Positions 1 to 8,144 of a stretch of 64,000 nucleotides of DNA are shown piece after piece; positions within the stretch are counted from its first letter, which is position 1; every line of letters starts with the position of its first letter. The notes below the pieces were generated by a model. It did not search any database. It was not told the DNA's origin and worked only from the letters and a program-made list of their open reading frames with translations. Source of the stretch: Rhizobium sp. S152 (lineage in GTDB: Bacteria; Pseudomonadota; Alphaproteobacteria; Rhizobiales; Rhizobiaceae). The stretch is taken from contig NZ_JAUDRZ010000025.1 in assembly GCF_030380735.1 (NCBI RefSeq), positions 351,548-415,547 on the forward strand. Reading direction: 5' to 3'. The position numbers were made by a program, and so were the translations under genes.

Positions 1-155
1 TGCGGTCCTACTCGAACGACGCCGAGATTCGGGCCGTCTACCAGTCGAGGAGAAAGCCGATCTACGCGCACGTCGACAGTGACATCTTGGCTGCGATCGT
101 CAAGCACGAGAGAGCTGCGGCAAACGCCCGAATAGAAGCCGCTCGCGCAGCGTAA
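1..155 (+). CDS. C-terminal end of an unidentified protein (partial)
   Basis: An open frame enters from the left edge (first complete codon at 3) and stops at TAA 153-155, giving about 50 residues. The tail is charged and ends in an alanine-rich helix-like stretch (KHERAAANARIEAARAA). It sits just before the train of small genes leading to the transposase, so it may be another gene of the mobile element. The start lies outside the window and I do not recognise the family. Codon use fits this frame better than the other two, which hit stops. Confidence 0.45.
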   Translation, partial: RSYSNDAEIRAVYQSRRKPIYAHVDSDILAAIVKHERAAANARIEAARAA

Positions 156-330
156 CGCGCAAAACCTTTCCTTCCAACAATCTGACCAGGAGAGCTGCCG
201 TGCCGCAGAACCCTTTCGTGCGCCCTTTTTTTGAAACGTTCCTTACGGGATTGGCCGGAGGGCCAGGCGTTTCGGCGGCTCGGCGGCGCACTTCCGATCA
301 TTTGTCCAAATCGACGCTGCAGGAGGTACC

Positions 331-540
331 ATGCGCGACATTTTCCACGAACCTTGCCACGAAGACCACCGCGATACGGCCCGCGATGACGAGTTGGATC
401 AGTGGGATCCGGCCGAGCATGCGCCGCGCGGAGCATCCAGACCATCGTCGCGGGGCTGGACCTACAGATTTCGCCCCCTCGCCCGCGGACCGCGCGCCCG
501 AGGCGTTGGCATGCACGGTTCGATCCGTGCGGGACAATAG
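331..540 (+). CDS. small hypothetical protein, first of the small-gene train
   Basis: A 69-residue frame starts at ATG 331 with a strong Shine-Dalgarno (CAGGAGG) seven bases upstream. The first half is acidic and histidine-rich (MRDIFHEPCHEDHRD); the second half is arginine-rich. No family is recognised. It is the first well-started member of a plus-strand series of small genes that runs to the tns genes. A second frame (200-580, GTG start) overlaps it; I prefer this one for its ribosome-binding site. Whether the protein is made is uncertain. Confidence 0.4.
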   Translation: MRDIFHEPCHEDHRDTARDDELDQWDPAEHAPRGASRPSSRGWTYRFRPLARGPRARGVGMHGSIRAGQ

Positions 541-598
541 CGTCGGAGCGCTGCTGATCGATGCGAATGAAACACCCTGACATGAGGAGATCGACACG

Positions 599-874
599 AT
601 GACAAAAGAGATGCGCTGGTCCTTCAACGTAATTCCAGAGCGCGTTGTGTCGGACCATTCATTGGCGACTGTCAGCCCAGCCTTGCGAGCGGCGCTCGAC
701 AAGCTGCGGCTCGACGGCGCCCAGCGCCGGTCAGCCGCGGACCGGGTCGAAGTCGACGGCCTTCCTTGCGCCGACCCGATCTTTCCGGACCCACGGTGTG
801 CAACGGCGCCGCACCGACGTCTTCGGCGAAATCCGAGAGACCGACCGGTGCCTGCTGGCCCCTATCTGGCCTGA
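599..874 (+). CDS. small hypothetical protein upstream of the tns genes
   Basis: A 91-residue frame with ATG at 599 preceded by GAGGAGATCGAC, a good ribosome-binding site. The N-terminal half looks like a folded segment (helical, SPALRAALDKLRLDG near residues 26-40); the C-terminal half is proline- and arginine-rich and may not be structured. No family is recognised and, unlike several genes that follow, I see no similarity to TnsB. It belongs to the same strand and spacing pattern as the neighbouring small genes, so it is probably co-transcribed with them. Confidence 0.42.
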   Translation: MTKEMRWSFNVIPERVVSDHSLATVSPALRAALDKLRLDGAQRRSAADRVEVDGLPCADPIFPDPRCATAPHRRLRRNPRDRPVPAGPYLA

Positions 875-927
875 CGCCGGCAATCCAAATCAGTTTGACA
901 ACCAGTCTTCACAGAAAGGTCCATCCA

Positions 928-1251
928 ATGGCAACTTTTCCGCCCTTGTTTACCGATGCCGACACACCGTTCAGTGGTGGGGAGTACCTGTCCGCCAGTG
1001 AACGGCGTCCTTTCCAACAGCCAAGCCGCGAGGTGATGCGGTTGATGACCGATTTCGCCAAGCAGGCGATCGCGGAAGGCTGGGACGCCGAGACCGCGTT
1101 CGAAACGTTCGAAGAACTTCTCGACGAGCACAACGACGGCCTGCAACATGATGAGCGCCTCCACATGCCACGGTACCGGGCTTTCGAAGCAACGTTCGAG
1201 TCCGTCGCGCTCGCAGCCGATTTGGTGCTTCGCAGACGTCGCGCGCACTGA
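928..1251 (+). CDS. small protein resembling a TnsB helix-turn-helix segment (module C)
   Basis: This 107-residue protein starts at ATG 928, 7 bases after AGAAAGG; the frame is open upstream but this start has the ribosome-binding site. Residues 57-93 run as an amphipathic helix, then an Asn-Asp pair (69-70), then RLHM-P-RY-AF. TnsB residues 225-262 show the same order (helix, LND, RLHTIPSYKQF). Seen: this pattern match. Inferred: a small DNA-binding-type domain related to the TnsB N-terminal region. It lies about 3.6 kb upstream of tnsB in the same small-gene train. No catalytic motif is present, and function is unknown. Confidence 0.68.
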   Translation: MATFPPLFTDADTPFSGGEYLSASERRPFQQPSREVMRLMTDFAKQAIAEGWDAETAFETFEELLDEHNDGLQHDERLHMPRYRAFEATFESVALAADLVLRRRRAH

Positions 1252-1304
1252 CTGCGTGATCGAATACGGGTGCCGATAAGCGACACCCGCCTCAACAAAC
1301 GGAG

Positions 1305-1631
1305 ATGAATACGATGACTGCGTCGCAACACGCCGCGGCAACCCTGCCGCACGCCCTGAAAAATCATCCGGACTCGCTGTCGGTTCGGGACCTGTCCATC
1401 CAAGCCGCCTTCGCAAAGCTTACGATCGGAAGGAACGGCATCTCGGAAAAAGAAGCCTACGCGGAATACGAAAGATCCGTGTGCCGGGAAAACTCCTATG
1501 CCGCGGTGGTGGGTAGCCCGGAAACCGGCCTCGTCGGCCCCCGTGGTTTTTCCACCATGGTCCGAGCGATGAAATCCGAACGCGAGGCGCAGATCATCTG
1601 CCGCGGCCGCATGCACCCCGTCCTGCACTGA
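1305..1631 (+). CDS. small protein with TnsB-like helical segment (module C variant)
   Basis: A 108-residue frame starts at ATG 1305 (alternative ATG 1314, better spaced from GGAGATG). Residues 48-89 contain an acidic helix (SEKEAYAEYERSVCRENS) followed by GPRGFSTMVRAM. This echoes the Asn-then-Pro-then-Phe spacing of module C in the 928 and 2311 genes and in TnsB 225-262. The match is weaker than for those genes and could be coincidental. No known family is recognised. Codon choice and G+C match its neighbours, and the gene is intact. Confidence 0.6.
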   Translation: MNTMTASQHAAATLPHALKNHPDSLSVRDLSIQAAFAKLTIGRNGISEKEAYAEYERSVCRENSYAAVVGSPETGLVGPRGFSTMVRAMKSEREAQIICRGRMHPVLH

Positions 1632-1683
1632 ATTCAGATCCGCTGCCAGTGCCGCACGCTCCCTCCTTTTGAAAGGACGTCAA

Positions 1684-1899
1684 ATGAAAGTCGAATGGCC
1701 AACAGTCCAGTCCGCCCTGGACGCGATCTCCGCTTCCTCTCCTATCAACCGGCGCCCGATCCTGGGCGCCGCGCCAGCGCCCGCTTGCCCGGCGCCCCTT
1801 GGCCGGCCCGATACTTGGCCGGTCCGGCCGTCGATCGCCGATATCGGCGACATGTTCTTCGAGCGCGCCTCCGAAGCGCGTCCCCGTTACCTGCACTAG
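1684..1899 (+). CDS. short hypothetical protein
   Basis: The frame gives 71 residues from ATG 1684, which follows GAAAGGACGTCAA. The same GAAAGGAC signal precedes tnsA and tnsB, so this start is favoured over the ATG 15 bases upstream. The protein is proline- and alanine-rich in the middle (residues 25-50) and ends with an acidic helix-like stretch. No similarity to TnsB or to a known family was seen. A G+C-rich perfect hairpin (1912-1933) follows the stop codon. Confidence 0.45.
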   Translation: MKVEWPTVQSALDAISASSPINRRPILGAAPAPACPAPLGRPDTWPVRPSIADIGDMFFERASEARPRYLH

Positions 1900-1911
1900 G
1901 CCAGGCCATGC

Positions 1912-1933
1912 GGCCGCGGCCCAGGCCGCGGCC
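1912..1933. repeat. perfect G+C hairpin between small genes
   Basis: GGCCGCGGCC (1912-1921), a CA loop, then GGCCGCGGCC (1924-1933). Each arm is itself palindromic. There is no following T-run, so a factor-independent terminator is unlikely. It may instead separate or stabilise the small-gene messages. Confidence 0.5.
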
Positions 1934-1963
1934 AGCCCGAGTTTTCCAATCAGGAGTACCAAA

Positions 1964-2212
1964 ATGACTGCTTCCCGACCGTTCGAAGCTGCGTCGATCG
2001 CTTCGAACTCTCCCCTCGCCGTAGCTTTTGCGCGGCTCGTGGATGAGATCCCCGTTCCACCGAAGCCGGAGACCACTGTCGATCTTGAGACTGGGTGCAT
2101 CACGGGCGTCAAGGTCGAACTGCTTCCCATGCGCACGGAGACGACGGAAACTCCTTGCGATTTCGCGCGGACCCGCGTCAGGCCGTTCGCGCCCCGGTCG
2201 GTGCAGGCCTGA
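1964..2212 (+). CDS. small hypothetical protein
   Basis: An 82-residue frame starts at ATG 1964, eight bases after CAGGAG. The N-terminal third looks helical (SPLAVAFARLVDEI); the rest contains a short beta-like run (TGCITGVKVELLPM). No family or TnsB similarity is recognised. It is followed after 98 bases by the larger 2311 gene on the same strand. Treat as a probable but unconfirmed gene of the small-gene train. Confidence 0.48.
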   Translation: MTASRPFEAASIASNSPLAVAFARLVDEIPVPPKPETTVDLETGCITGVKVELLPMRTETTETPCDFARTRVRPFAPRSVQA

Positions 2213-2310
2213 TCGACCCCGGTCGCTATTCCTTCCTCCGCGATCGCGTTGGATTCCCGTCGCTCGGCATCCGGGCGGCACAAGCACACTTGTTTGCATT
2301 GGAGACGACG

Positions 2311-2892
2311 ATGACGAAAGAAACAGACCGGACGATCACGCTACCTCTCGGCAATCCAGCCGCCATGCGTCTGTTCGAGCAGGAAACGGGTGCGATCCCG
2401 ATCGTCGTGGTGACCGATCCCGAAATTCTCGCGCTCCTGGACGGCATGCTCAGAGAAGCCGTCGACTCCTGCTTTGGACCGGACGAGCTTTGCGTGGACG
2501 ACGCGTATGACCTCTTCAAGCAGCGGATCGAGCTGCTGAACAACGACCGGGAAGTCCAGATCCCGTTGCCGTCCTTTGGAATGTTCGGACTGCGGCTTCG
2601 TTCCGACGAGAGAAGCTCGTTGAACCCGCGGGTCTGGCTGCCTTCAGAACGTCCACCCCGCGATCTTGCGAGGGAAAGGCGCCGTCGCGAGCTTTGGTTC
2701 GACGCCTGCGACTTGTTCCTCGAAATGCACGCCGCCGGCCAGCTCATCGACGGAGAGTGTACGTCGCTGTCCAACCGCTCGCTCAAGAAGACCCTTCCTG
2801 CGCTCATGCGTGCGGTCGGCGGCGACAAGGAAGGCATGGAGCCGCCATCACCTCGCTGGTTTCGACGCGAAGTGACGAGGCAGGAAGACTGA
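2311..2892 (+). CDS. protein built from two TnsB-like N-terminal segments (modules C and B)
   Basis: A 193-residue protein with ATG at 2311 after GGAGACGACG. Residues 63-98 follow module C (helix, LNND, then PLPSFGMFG), comparable with TnsB 225-262. Residues 127-190 follow module B: ACDLFLE, SLSNRSLKKTLP, then PPSPRWFRREV. TnsB 130-170 has LSDASLRRVLP and MPSPRQFRRLL, so the short block PSPR-x-FRR is shared at 7 of 8 positions. There is no DDE catalytic core. Seen: the repeated patterns. Inferred: a stand-alone DNA-binding relative of TnsB that may regulate transposition or bind the element ends. Module order (C then B) is reversed relative to TnsB (B then C). Confidence 0.75.
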   Translation: MTKETDRTITLPLGNPAAMRLFEQETGAIPIVVVTDPEILALLDGMLREAVDSCFGPDELCVDDAYDLFKQRIELLNNDREVQIPLPSFGMFGLRLRSDERSSLNPRVWLPSERPPRDLARERRRRELWFDACDLFLEMHAAGQLIDGECTSLSNRSLKKTLPALMRAVGGDKEGMEPPSPRWFRREVTRQED

Positions 2893-2965
2893 CTTCCCGC
2901 ACATCTCACAACCGGCGACGGCACCGAGCCGGCGTACCCTTTGCCACGTCCAGAAAGGACAATGC

Positions 2966-3853
2966 ATGTCGAACGACCAGACGTTTTCACCGTTGCTCAT
3001 CGGAGGAATTCCGGCGGCCGAGCTTCGCAGGAAGCTCTATGGCCACCGGGGCCGGCTGCGCAACAACCGCGGCATCCTCGAACAGGTGCAATATGATCGC
3101 GCGGGCGTAGCGCCAATCAACCAAACGCCCGAAAGCACCGTCTACCTGACGCCCGACAGGGAGCACGTCGGCGCCACGACGTCAGATGAATTCGGCGACG
3201 TGTGGATCGAACCGACGCCGTCGTCCGGACTGCGTTCCGTGGACTTCAAGTCGACCTCGTCGTTCCGAGGCCATGTTCCCTATCGCGACCAGAACACGCG
3301 GCTGGCTGCGGAAAGCATGATCGAGGCGCGTCTCGCGAAAATTCTACAGGTGAATCGACGCATCGTCGATATTCGCGACCAGTATCCGCTGTGCCACTAT
3401 CTCGACGACGGCGAGCAACGGGAGACGATCTTCGACTACTGGGTCCAGCTCGACAATCAGATGCGGGTGGCGATTGCCGTCAAGCCGGCGAACCGCGTGC
3501 GCAAATCGGGAATCCTCAGGACATTGAAGCTTTGCGCCGAGCAGGGGATCGGCAGCTATGCCGACCGAGTGGCGCTCTTCACCGACATCCCGGCAAGTTT
3601 GGACAACGAATACAACGCCGCCTGGATTCTTCGGTCCCGCCGCGCCTTCAACCAGGCGGAGTTCGACCAGGCGCTCGCGCGCATTCAAACGGTCTACGGC
3701 TCGACCCGCTTCCACGACCTTCTACTAGGAGCGCCAAGTCAGGCCGGTCGTCGTACCGCTATCTGGAACTTGATCGACGAAGGGTACCTCGTCGCGGAAG
3801 AGCCCGGTCGGATCAAGGATCTTTCATGGCTTCGTCACAACCTGACCAATTGA
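2966..3853 (+). CDS. tnsA: TnsA-like transposon endonuclease
   Basis: This 295-residue protein fits the TnsA family, which nicks the 5' ends of Tn7-like elements so that they leave the donor by cut-and-paste. Residues 106-175 carry the signature: YRDQNTR, ESMIEARL, IVDIRDQYPL, FDYWV and AVKP. Candidate catalytic residues are E120, D157 and K173, the restriction-enzyme-like E-D-K arrangement. ATG 2966 follows GAAAGGAC. The N-terminal 100 residues and C-terminal third are less typical, and the C-terminal part may form the domain that contacts TnsC. It lies upstream of tnsB but is separated from it by two small TnsB-like genes, unlike canonical Tn7. Confidence 0.82.
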   Translation: MSNDQTFSPLLIGGIPAAELRRKLYGHRGRLRNNRGILEQVQYDRAGVAPINQTPESTVYLTPDREHVGATTSDEFGDVWIEPTPSSGLRSVDFKSTSSFRGHVPYRDQNTRLAAESMIEARLAKILQVNRRIVDIRDQYPLCHYLDDGEQRETIFDYWVQLDNQMRVAIAVKPANRVRKSGILRTLKLCAEQGIGSYADRVALFTDIPASLDNEYNAAWILRSRRAFNQAEFDQALARIQTVYGSTRFHDLLLGAPSQAGRRTAIWNLIDEGYLVAEEPGRIKDLSWLRHNLTN

Positions 3854-3864
3854 GGAGACCTCAT

Positions 3865-4269
3865 ATGAGCGCGGACATCCCTATGAAGAAAGTCGCCTCG
3901 TCGATCGCAGGTGCGCCCTCGCGAGCCGACGTCCTTCGGGCGCGAATGAGCCCTCGCCTGTTCAACGTGGAACGGCCTCGCTGGTGCGTGTCGCCGTCGG
4001 ACTGGGAAGGCCGACAGCGCCTCCTTGAACAGGCCTGCGATCTCTATCTCGAGCTTAAGGCAGCCAAAATCCCGATCGCCGGACGTCGCGCGAGCCTTTC
4101 GACGCCCGTGCTCCGGGTCATCTTGCCGGTGATCGAGCACGAGGTCGGCGCCGGCCGGTGCTTCGGCCTGACGCAGAGCCAGCGAGCATTCCGCGCGATG
4201 GTGAAGGAGAAGCAGGCGCAGTCGTCAGCGGCGAATATCAGCTCCAGACACTCGTCGGCGCTGCACTGA
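3865..4269 (+). CDS. small stand-alone TnsB module B protein
   Basis: A 134-residue protein whose ATG at 3865 lies 11 bases after the tnsA stop, behind GAGGAGACC. Residues 55-116 closely follow module B of the 2311 protein: ACDLYLEL, AA, SLSTPVLRVILP, then a QRAFRAMV tail where the others have PSPR-x-FRR. TnsB residues 130-146 share 8 of 17 positions (L, S, L, R, L, P, I, E). There is no catalytic core. The tight spacing suggests it is translated together with tnsA. Inferred role: binding DNA or the transposase; a degenerate leftover of tnsB is possible, but the frame, start and codon use are intact. Confidence 0.75.
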   Translation: MSADIPMKKVASSIAGAPSRADVLRARMSPRLFNVERPRWCVSPSDWEGRQRLLEQACDLYLELKAAKIPIAGRRASLSTPVLRVILPVIEHEVGAGRCFGLTQSQRAFRAMVKEKQAQSSAANISSRHSSALH

Positions 4270-4397
4270 GCGACCGGTCAGAACGTGGCTTGCCGCCTGC
4301 GTGGCGCCTCGATCAGCAGCGCTGGCAGTCGGGCTCCGGCGCACCGGCAGATCTTTGCGGCCAGCTTCGGTCGCCAAACTCCAGGATAGGAATACTC

Positions 4398-4703
4398 ATG
4401 ACGAATTCCGGCTACTCCGCGTCCGATCTCAAGCCGCGCCGACGTTTTGGCAGAAATGCCGTCGTGCGAATCTTTGGGCGCCCTTACCGCGTCGTCTCGT
4501 CCAGTCGTGAAGGGAAGCTCTTCAAGTCCTTGATTTCCATGGAGACGCTCTTCATGGCCCACGACGACATCGACGATCATTTCTCCGGCGGCTCAATCAC
4601 GGTCGAGCTCTTTCCCGGAACAGATGGACGCGTTTCCTATGTCGATAGACCAGGGGCCACAGACCTGAGCGACGAGCGGATGCGGGAACTGGCCGGATGC
4701 TGA
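4398..4703 (+). CDS. small protein matching the extreme N-terminal domain of TnsB (module A)
   Basis: A 101-residue protein with ATG at 4398 behind AGGATAGGAATACTC. Residues 21-50 align without gaps, and at the same residue numbers, with TnsB 21-50: nine identities (A21, I25, Y30, R31, E38, G39, L41, E49, T50) plus many hydrophobic matches. The similarity continues to about residue 70 with one gap. This is the short beta-rich domain that opens TnsB. No other domain is present. It sits directly before tnsB, which is why a partial duplication of tnsB is one explanation; a retained accessory protein is the other. Confidence 0.75.
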   Translation: MTNSGYSASDLKPRRRFGRNAVVRIFGRPYRVVSSSREGKLFKSLISMETLFMAHDDIDDHFSGGSITVELFPGTDGRVSYVDRPGATDLSDERMRELAGC

Positions 4704-4771
4704 TCTACCAATCCTCCGGCGCCGACCCGCCATAGCTCCGTCTGTTCCGGACAACCGATCAACCTGACGAA

Positions 4772-4816
4772 ACCGGCGTTCCGACGCCGGTGCCTCACGG
4801 CGACGCGATCGCGTCG
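4772..4816. promoter_or_regulatory. paired palindromes in the tnsB leader
   Basis: ACCGGCGT-TCCG-ACGCCGGT (4772-4791) is a perfect 8-bp-stem hairpin. Nine bases later CGACGCGATCGCGTCG (4801-4816) is a perfect 16-bp palindrome. Both lie in the 169-bp gap before tnsB, ending 56 bases before its ATG. They could be an operator plus a leader structure controlling transposase expression. No T-run follows, so a simple terminator is unlikely. Confidence 0.5.
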
Positions 4817-4872
4817 GCGGCGCCCTTCTGCGCGCCAACACAACCTTGATCGTTTTTCGAAAGGACGACTGC

Positions 4873-7053
4873 ATGAATGAACCTGTCAAGAACATGCTCT
4901 TTCCGGTCCCGCGTTATCGGATCTGGAAGTCTGCGCTGATCGTGATCAAGAAGAAGGAGTACCGGCTCATCGACACGAACGACGAGGGCCATCTCCTCGT
5001 TCCGGTCGATCGCCCGGAAACCACGGAGCGGTTCACCCACACGCGTTTCTACGAGCTGATGGAAGCTCGGAAGATCGACGTTCACCAGTTCTTCTTTGCC
5101 GGAGGACGGAAAAAGCGTCCGACCGAGTTCGAGAGCAAGCGCGTCGTCGATCTTCCTGACAAAGCGCAGTTCCGCGTCATCCAGTACCAAGCGATGCTTG
5201 ATGCGTTTCTCCGTCGGAAGGTCGCCGCGGCGCGCGACAAGACGCTCGAGAAGGTGCAGCTCAGCGACGCTTCGCTCCGACGCGTTCTTCCGCTCATCAA
5301 AGCGGAACTCGAGCCGAAAAAGGGTCAGGCAGGGAGCGTGCGCACTTCGGTGACGATGCCGAGCCCCCGTCAGTTCCGACGTCTCCTCGCCCGGTACCAG
5401 GAGAGCGGTTACGACCCGATGAGCCTTGCCAAGTTCTCGGCCAGCAAGACGAAGAGGCTTGAGCTGCATCTGGCGCAGGATATCCAGATCTGGAACCAGT
5501 TCGCCCACGAATATGCGAGCCCCTTAAAGCCGTTCGTCACCGACGTGCACAAGGCGCTCGTGGCTCATATCGTGCAGCTCAACGACAAGCGCGTCGAACA
5601 GAACCTGCGGCTCCACACGATCCCGTCTTACAAGCAGTTCCTCAAGCTTGTGAAGTCGCTGAACACGTTCTGGGTGACCGCCGCGCGAGAAGGCAAGGAG
5701 GCTGCCAACAAGCTATTTCGGATTACCTACGGCAATCACGAAGTGGAGCGCCCCGGCGAGGTCGTCGAATTCGACGAATGGACCGTCGACCTCATTACCT
5801 GGTTCTCTTGGGCAAAGCTGCTTGAGTTCCTGTCGGCAGAAGAACTGGCGGCCATCAAGAAGGTGCGCTTGAGGGTGATCGTCGGCATCGACGTAGCCAC
5901 GAAGTGCATCGCTACGATGCGGTTCTCGACGGCTGCGGCGACCGAGAAGACCATGATCGACGCGATCGAGATGATGGTCAGCGACAAGTCGCGGCTGGCC
6001 AAGCTTGCGGGCGCCAACTCGTCGTGGCCGTACCACATGCTGGCGGAGACCGCGGTCGCCGACAACGGTGGCGCACTTGCGGCGTTCGGGGTCCGTGCGG
6101 TGTTCTCGGCGCTCGAGACGCAGTACATGCACCCGCCCGCTGGAATGCCTTGGTTGCGCGGCTCGATCGAGGCGGTGTTCAAGACGTTCGGCGGCCAGTT
6201 CCTGGCGTGGTTCGAAGGCCGAACGTTCTCGGACATCTTCACGAGGGGCGACTACAAGTCCGAAGAGCGCGTGTCTTTGTCGATCGACCAGCTCAACCTG
6301 CTGCTGGTGCAGGCGATCGTGGATATCTACCACCATCAGCCTCACTCGACGACGGGCCAGACGCCGCACGAACGTTGGCTGAGGCTGTCCGAGAAGTACG
6401 GCGTCCTTCCGCCGCCGCCGGCGAAAGTACGTAGGGCGATCTTTGGTACCCGCATGAACCGCGAGATCACGGACCAGGGCGTCACGATCTTCGGCATCCA
6501 CTACCAGAGCAAGCTGCTCCAGCAGTTCCGCATGGACTCGAAGAGCTCGATCCTCGTCCGTGTGGACCGCTTCAATCTCGATGCGATCTCGGGTTGGAAC
6601 GGCGAAGGCTGGTTCACGATCCCGGCGACCATCCGGATCCCGGAGGACGTTTCGCTGTGGGAATGGGTGGGCGCGGCCCGCGAAGTGGAGGCCGACAACG
6701 CCCCCGGAACCGAGCGCGGGCTCGCCTCGATGCTTGCCGCGGTCAATCGTCTTCGCCTTTCCGGCGCCGCGGCATCGGCGCGAGCCGGGATCGCGACGGC
6801 CCCGATCGACGAGGAATCGCTGTTGAAGGCGCACACGAACTACTTCGACAACATGGCCTACATCGACGACCTGGGCGACGTCGACCCGGAACTCGCACCG
6901 CTTCTGCTGGCGAGCGATCCCTTGATGACGGGCATCGCCGGCATCGACGACCAGCTCACGGCTTCATCAGAGCCGGATCCCGATTTCCCGGCAGCCGCGA
7001 TCTTCGTAGCGGCGCCAACCACCATCCGTTCCACTTCCGACATCAAGATCTAA
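4873..7053 (+). CDS. tnsB: TnsB-type DD(35)E transposase
   Basis: This 726-residue protein is the DNA strand-transfer enzyme of the element. Its N-terminal region contains module A (about 20-75), module B (about 104-175) and module C (about 209-265), presumed to bind the transposon ends. The retroviral-integrase-type core follows: D301 (VEFDEW), D397 (ADNGG) and E433 (GSIEAVFK), with exactly 35 residues between the last two. A beta-barrel-like region (about 500-600) and an acidic tail (about 650-726, expected to contact TnsC) complete it. ATG 4873 is chosen because GAAAGGACGACTGC precedes it; an in-frame start 27 bases upstream lacks a site. tnsC follows after 12 bases. The length is typical for TnsB/TniA proteins. 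Confidence 0.93.
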   Translation: MNEPVKNMLFPVPRYRIWKSALIVIKKKEYRLIDTNDEGHLLVPVDRPETTERFTHTRFYELMEARKIDVHQFFFAGGRKKRPTEFESKRVVDLPDKAQFRVIQYQAMLDAFLRRKVAAARDKTLEKVQLSDASLRRVLPLIKAELEPKKGQAGSVRTSVTMPSPRQFRRLLARYQESGYDPMSLAKFSASKTKRLELHLAQDIQIWNQFAHEYASPLKPFVTDVHKALVAHIVQLNDKRVEQNLRLHTIPSYKQFLKLVKSLNTFWVTAAREGKEAANKLFRITYGNHEVERPGEVVEFDEWTVDLITWFSWAKLLEFLSAEELAAIKKVRLRVIVGIDVATKCIATMRFSTAAATEKTMIDAIEMMVSDKSRLAKLAGANSSWPYHMLAETAVADNGGALAAFGVRAVFSALETQYMHPPAGMPWLRGSIEAVFKTFGGQFLAWFEGRTFSDIFTRGDYKSEERVSLSIDQLNLLLVQAIVDIYHHQPHSTTGQTPHERWLRLSEKYGVLPPPPAKVRRAIFGTRMNREITDQGVTIFGIHYQSKLLQQFRMDSKSSILVRVDRFNLDAISGWNGEGWFTIPATIRIPEDVSLWEWVGAAREVEADNAPGTERGLASMLAAVNRLRLSGAAASARAGIATAPIDEESLLKAHTNYFDNMAYIDDLGDVDPELAPLLLASDPLMTGIAGIDDQLTASSEPDPDFPAAAIFVAAPTTIRSTSDIKI

Positions 7054-7065
7054 GGAGGATCGCAC

Positions 7066-8142
7066 ATGTCAGACAATTCCAGCTTCGACCCTATCGCTTC
7101 CGCGGCCGCTCACCTCGTCTCCGCCATGGACCCGGAAGCCCGCGCGCGGGCCGAGGCGATCGGGCGCTTGAACCAGGCCTACATCGAGTCGGATCAGCAC
7201 ACACGTGTTCTGGCCGGCGTGAACGACCTCATCGAGAATGCCGCATCGGCGCTCAACGGTGAAGCTGGCAAGCGCCGTGCCTTGTTCGTGCTGGGCGCGA
7301 GCGGCTCCGGCAAGACGACCGCCCTGCAACATACGTTGTTGAACCGACCCGAGCTCCAACCCTACTACAACAGCTATGGCAACGAAGTAAGGCACCTCAT
7401 TCACATGGAGGCGCCGAAGCCGGCATCGATGAAGCTGTTTGGTCGAAAGATGGTCGAAGCCACGGGCTACCCGTTGTCCAACTCAGCGCGTTACACCGAA
7501 AACGAGCTCTTCGAACTCGCCAAACGGCAGCTCAGAGAGAGGCAGGTGCTGTTCCTTTACGTCGACGAAATGCAGCACCTGTTGCGGGCCAACAAGGCCG
7601 AGGACATCGTCAATGTCGCGGACACGCTGAAAAGCCTGCTGCAGATCGAAAACTGGCCTCTCCACCTTATCGTCGCTGGCATGCCGGTCCTGGCGAAGTT
7701 TCTCGAGGAGGAGACCCAGCTTCGCAATCGGAGCCTTCTGATCTCCTTGGAGCAGACGACCTTCCCGCAAGACAAGGAGCGCGTGCGAAAGATTGCTCAA
7801 GGGATCATCGAAAGTCATGCGAAACTTCGCCTGGATGGCTCCTTCTTCACGGACACCTTCCTGGAAAAGTTGGTCAAGTCGGCAGATGGCGGCTTCGGCA
7901 CCATCATCCAGATGGTCAGAGGTGCCTGCCAGATCGCTCTTCAGGCGAAGCTCTCGGAGGTCGGAAACCAGCAATTCGCCGAATGCTATGCGCGCATCAC
8001 GGGCTGCCAGCCCGCGCACAACATGTTCCTGTCGGCTGATTGGAGGAAACTGACGCCCGCTACGACGCTGGCCGACCTTGCTGCAAAGCAGGCACGTGCC
8101 GACCGCGTTGCGAAGGCTACCAAGACAGTACGGGAGGGCTAG
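7066..8142 (+). CDS. tnsC: TnsC/TniB-type AAA+ transposition regulator
   Basis: A 358-residue ATPase that in this family forms filaments on target DNA and licenses TnsB. Walker A is GASGSGKT (77-84) and Walker B is LFLYVDEMQH (162-171), with a sensor-like segment around LIVAGMP further on. The start ATG follows AAGGAGGATCGCAC, the strongest ribosome-binding site of the operon. It lies 12 bases after tnsB and two bases before tniQ, so the three are one transcriptional unit. The length is slightly above TniB (about 300) and below Tn7 TnsC (555), so it lacks long TnsC extensions. Confidence 0.92.
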   Translation: MSDNSSFDPIASAAAHLVSAMDPEARARAEAIGRLNQAYIESDQHTRVLAGVNDLIENAASALNGEAGKRRALFVLGASGSGKTTALQHTLLNRPELQPYYNSYGNEVRHLIHMEAPKPASMKLFGRKMVEATGYPLSNSARYTENELFELAKRQLRERQVLFLYVDEMQHLLRANKAEDIVNVADTLKSLLQIENWPLHLIVAGMPVLAKFLEEETQLRNRSLLISLEQTTFPQDKERVRKIAQGIIESHAKLRLDGSFFTDTFLEKLVKSADGGFGTIIQMVRGACQIALQAKLSEVGNQQFAECYARITGCQPAHNMFLSADWRKLTPATTLADLAAKQARADRVAKATKTVREG

Positions 8143-8144
8143 GG

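Noticed and set aside
200..580. GTG-started 126-residue plus-strand frame
   Set aside because: It has a fair ribosome-binding site, but it overlaps the better-started 331-540 frame and its composition looks like an off-frame reading. Not listed as a gene.
62..702. Two long minus-strand frames (62-658 and 298-702)
   Set aside because: Arg/Ser/Ala-rich, opposite to the small-gene train and without ribosome-binding sites; typical mirror frames in high-G+C DNA.
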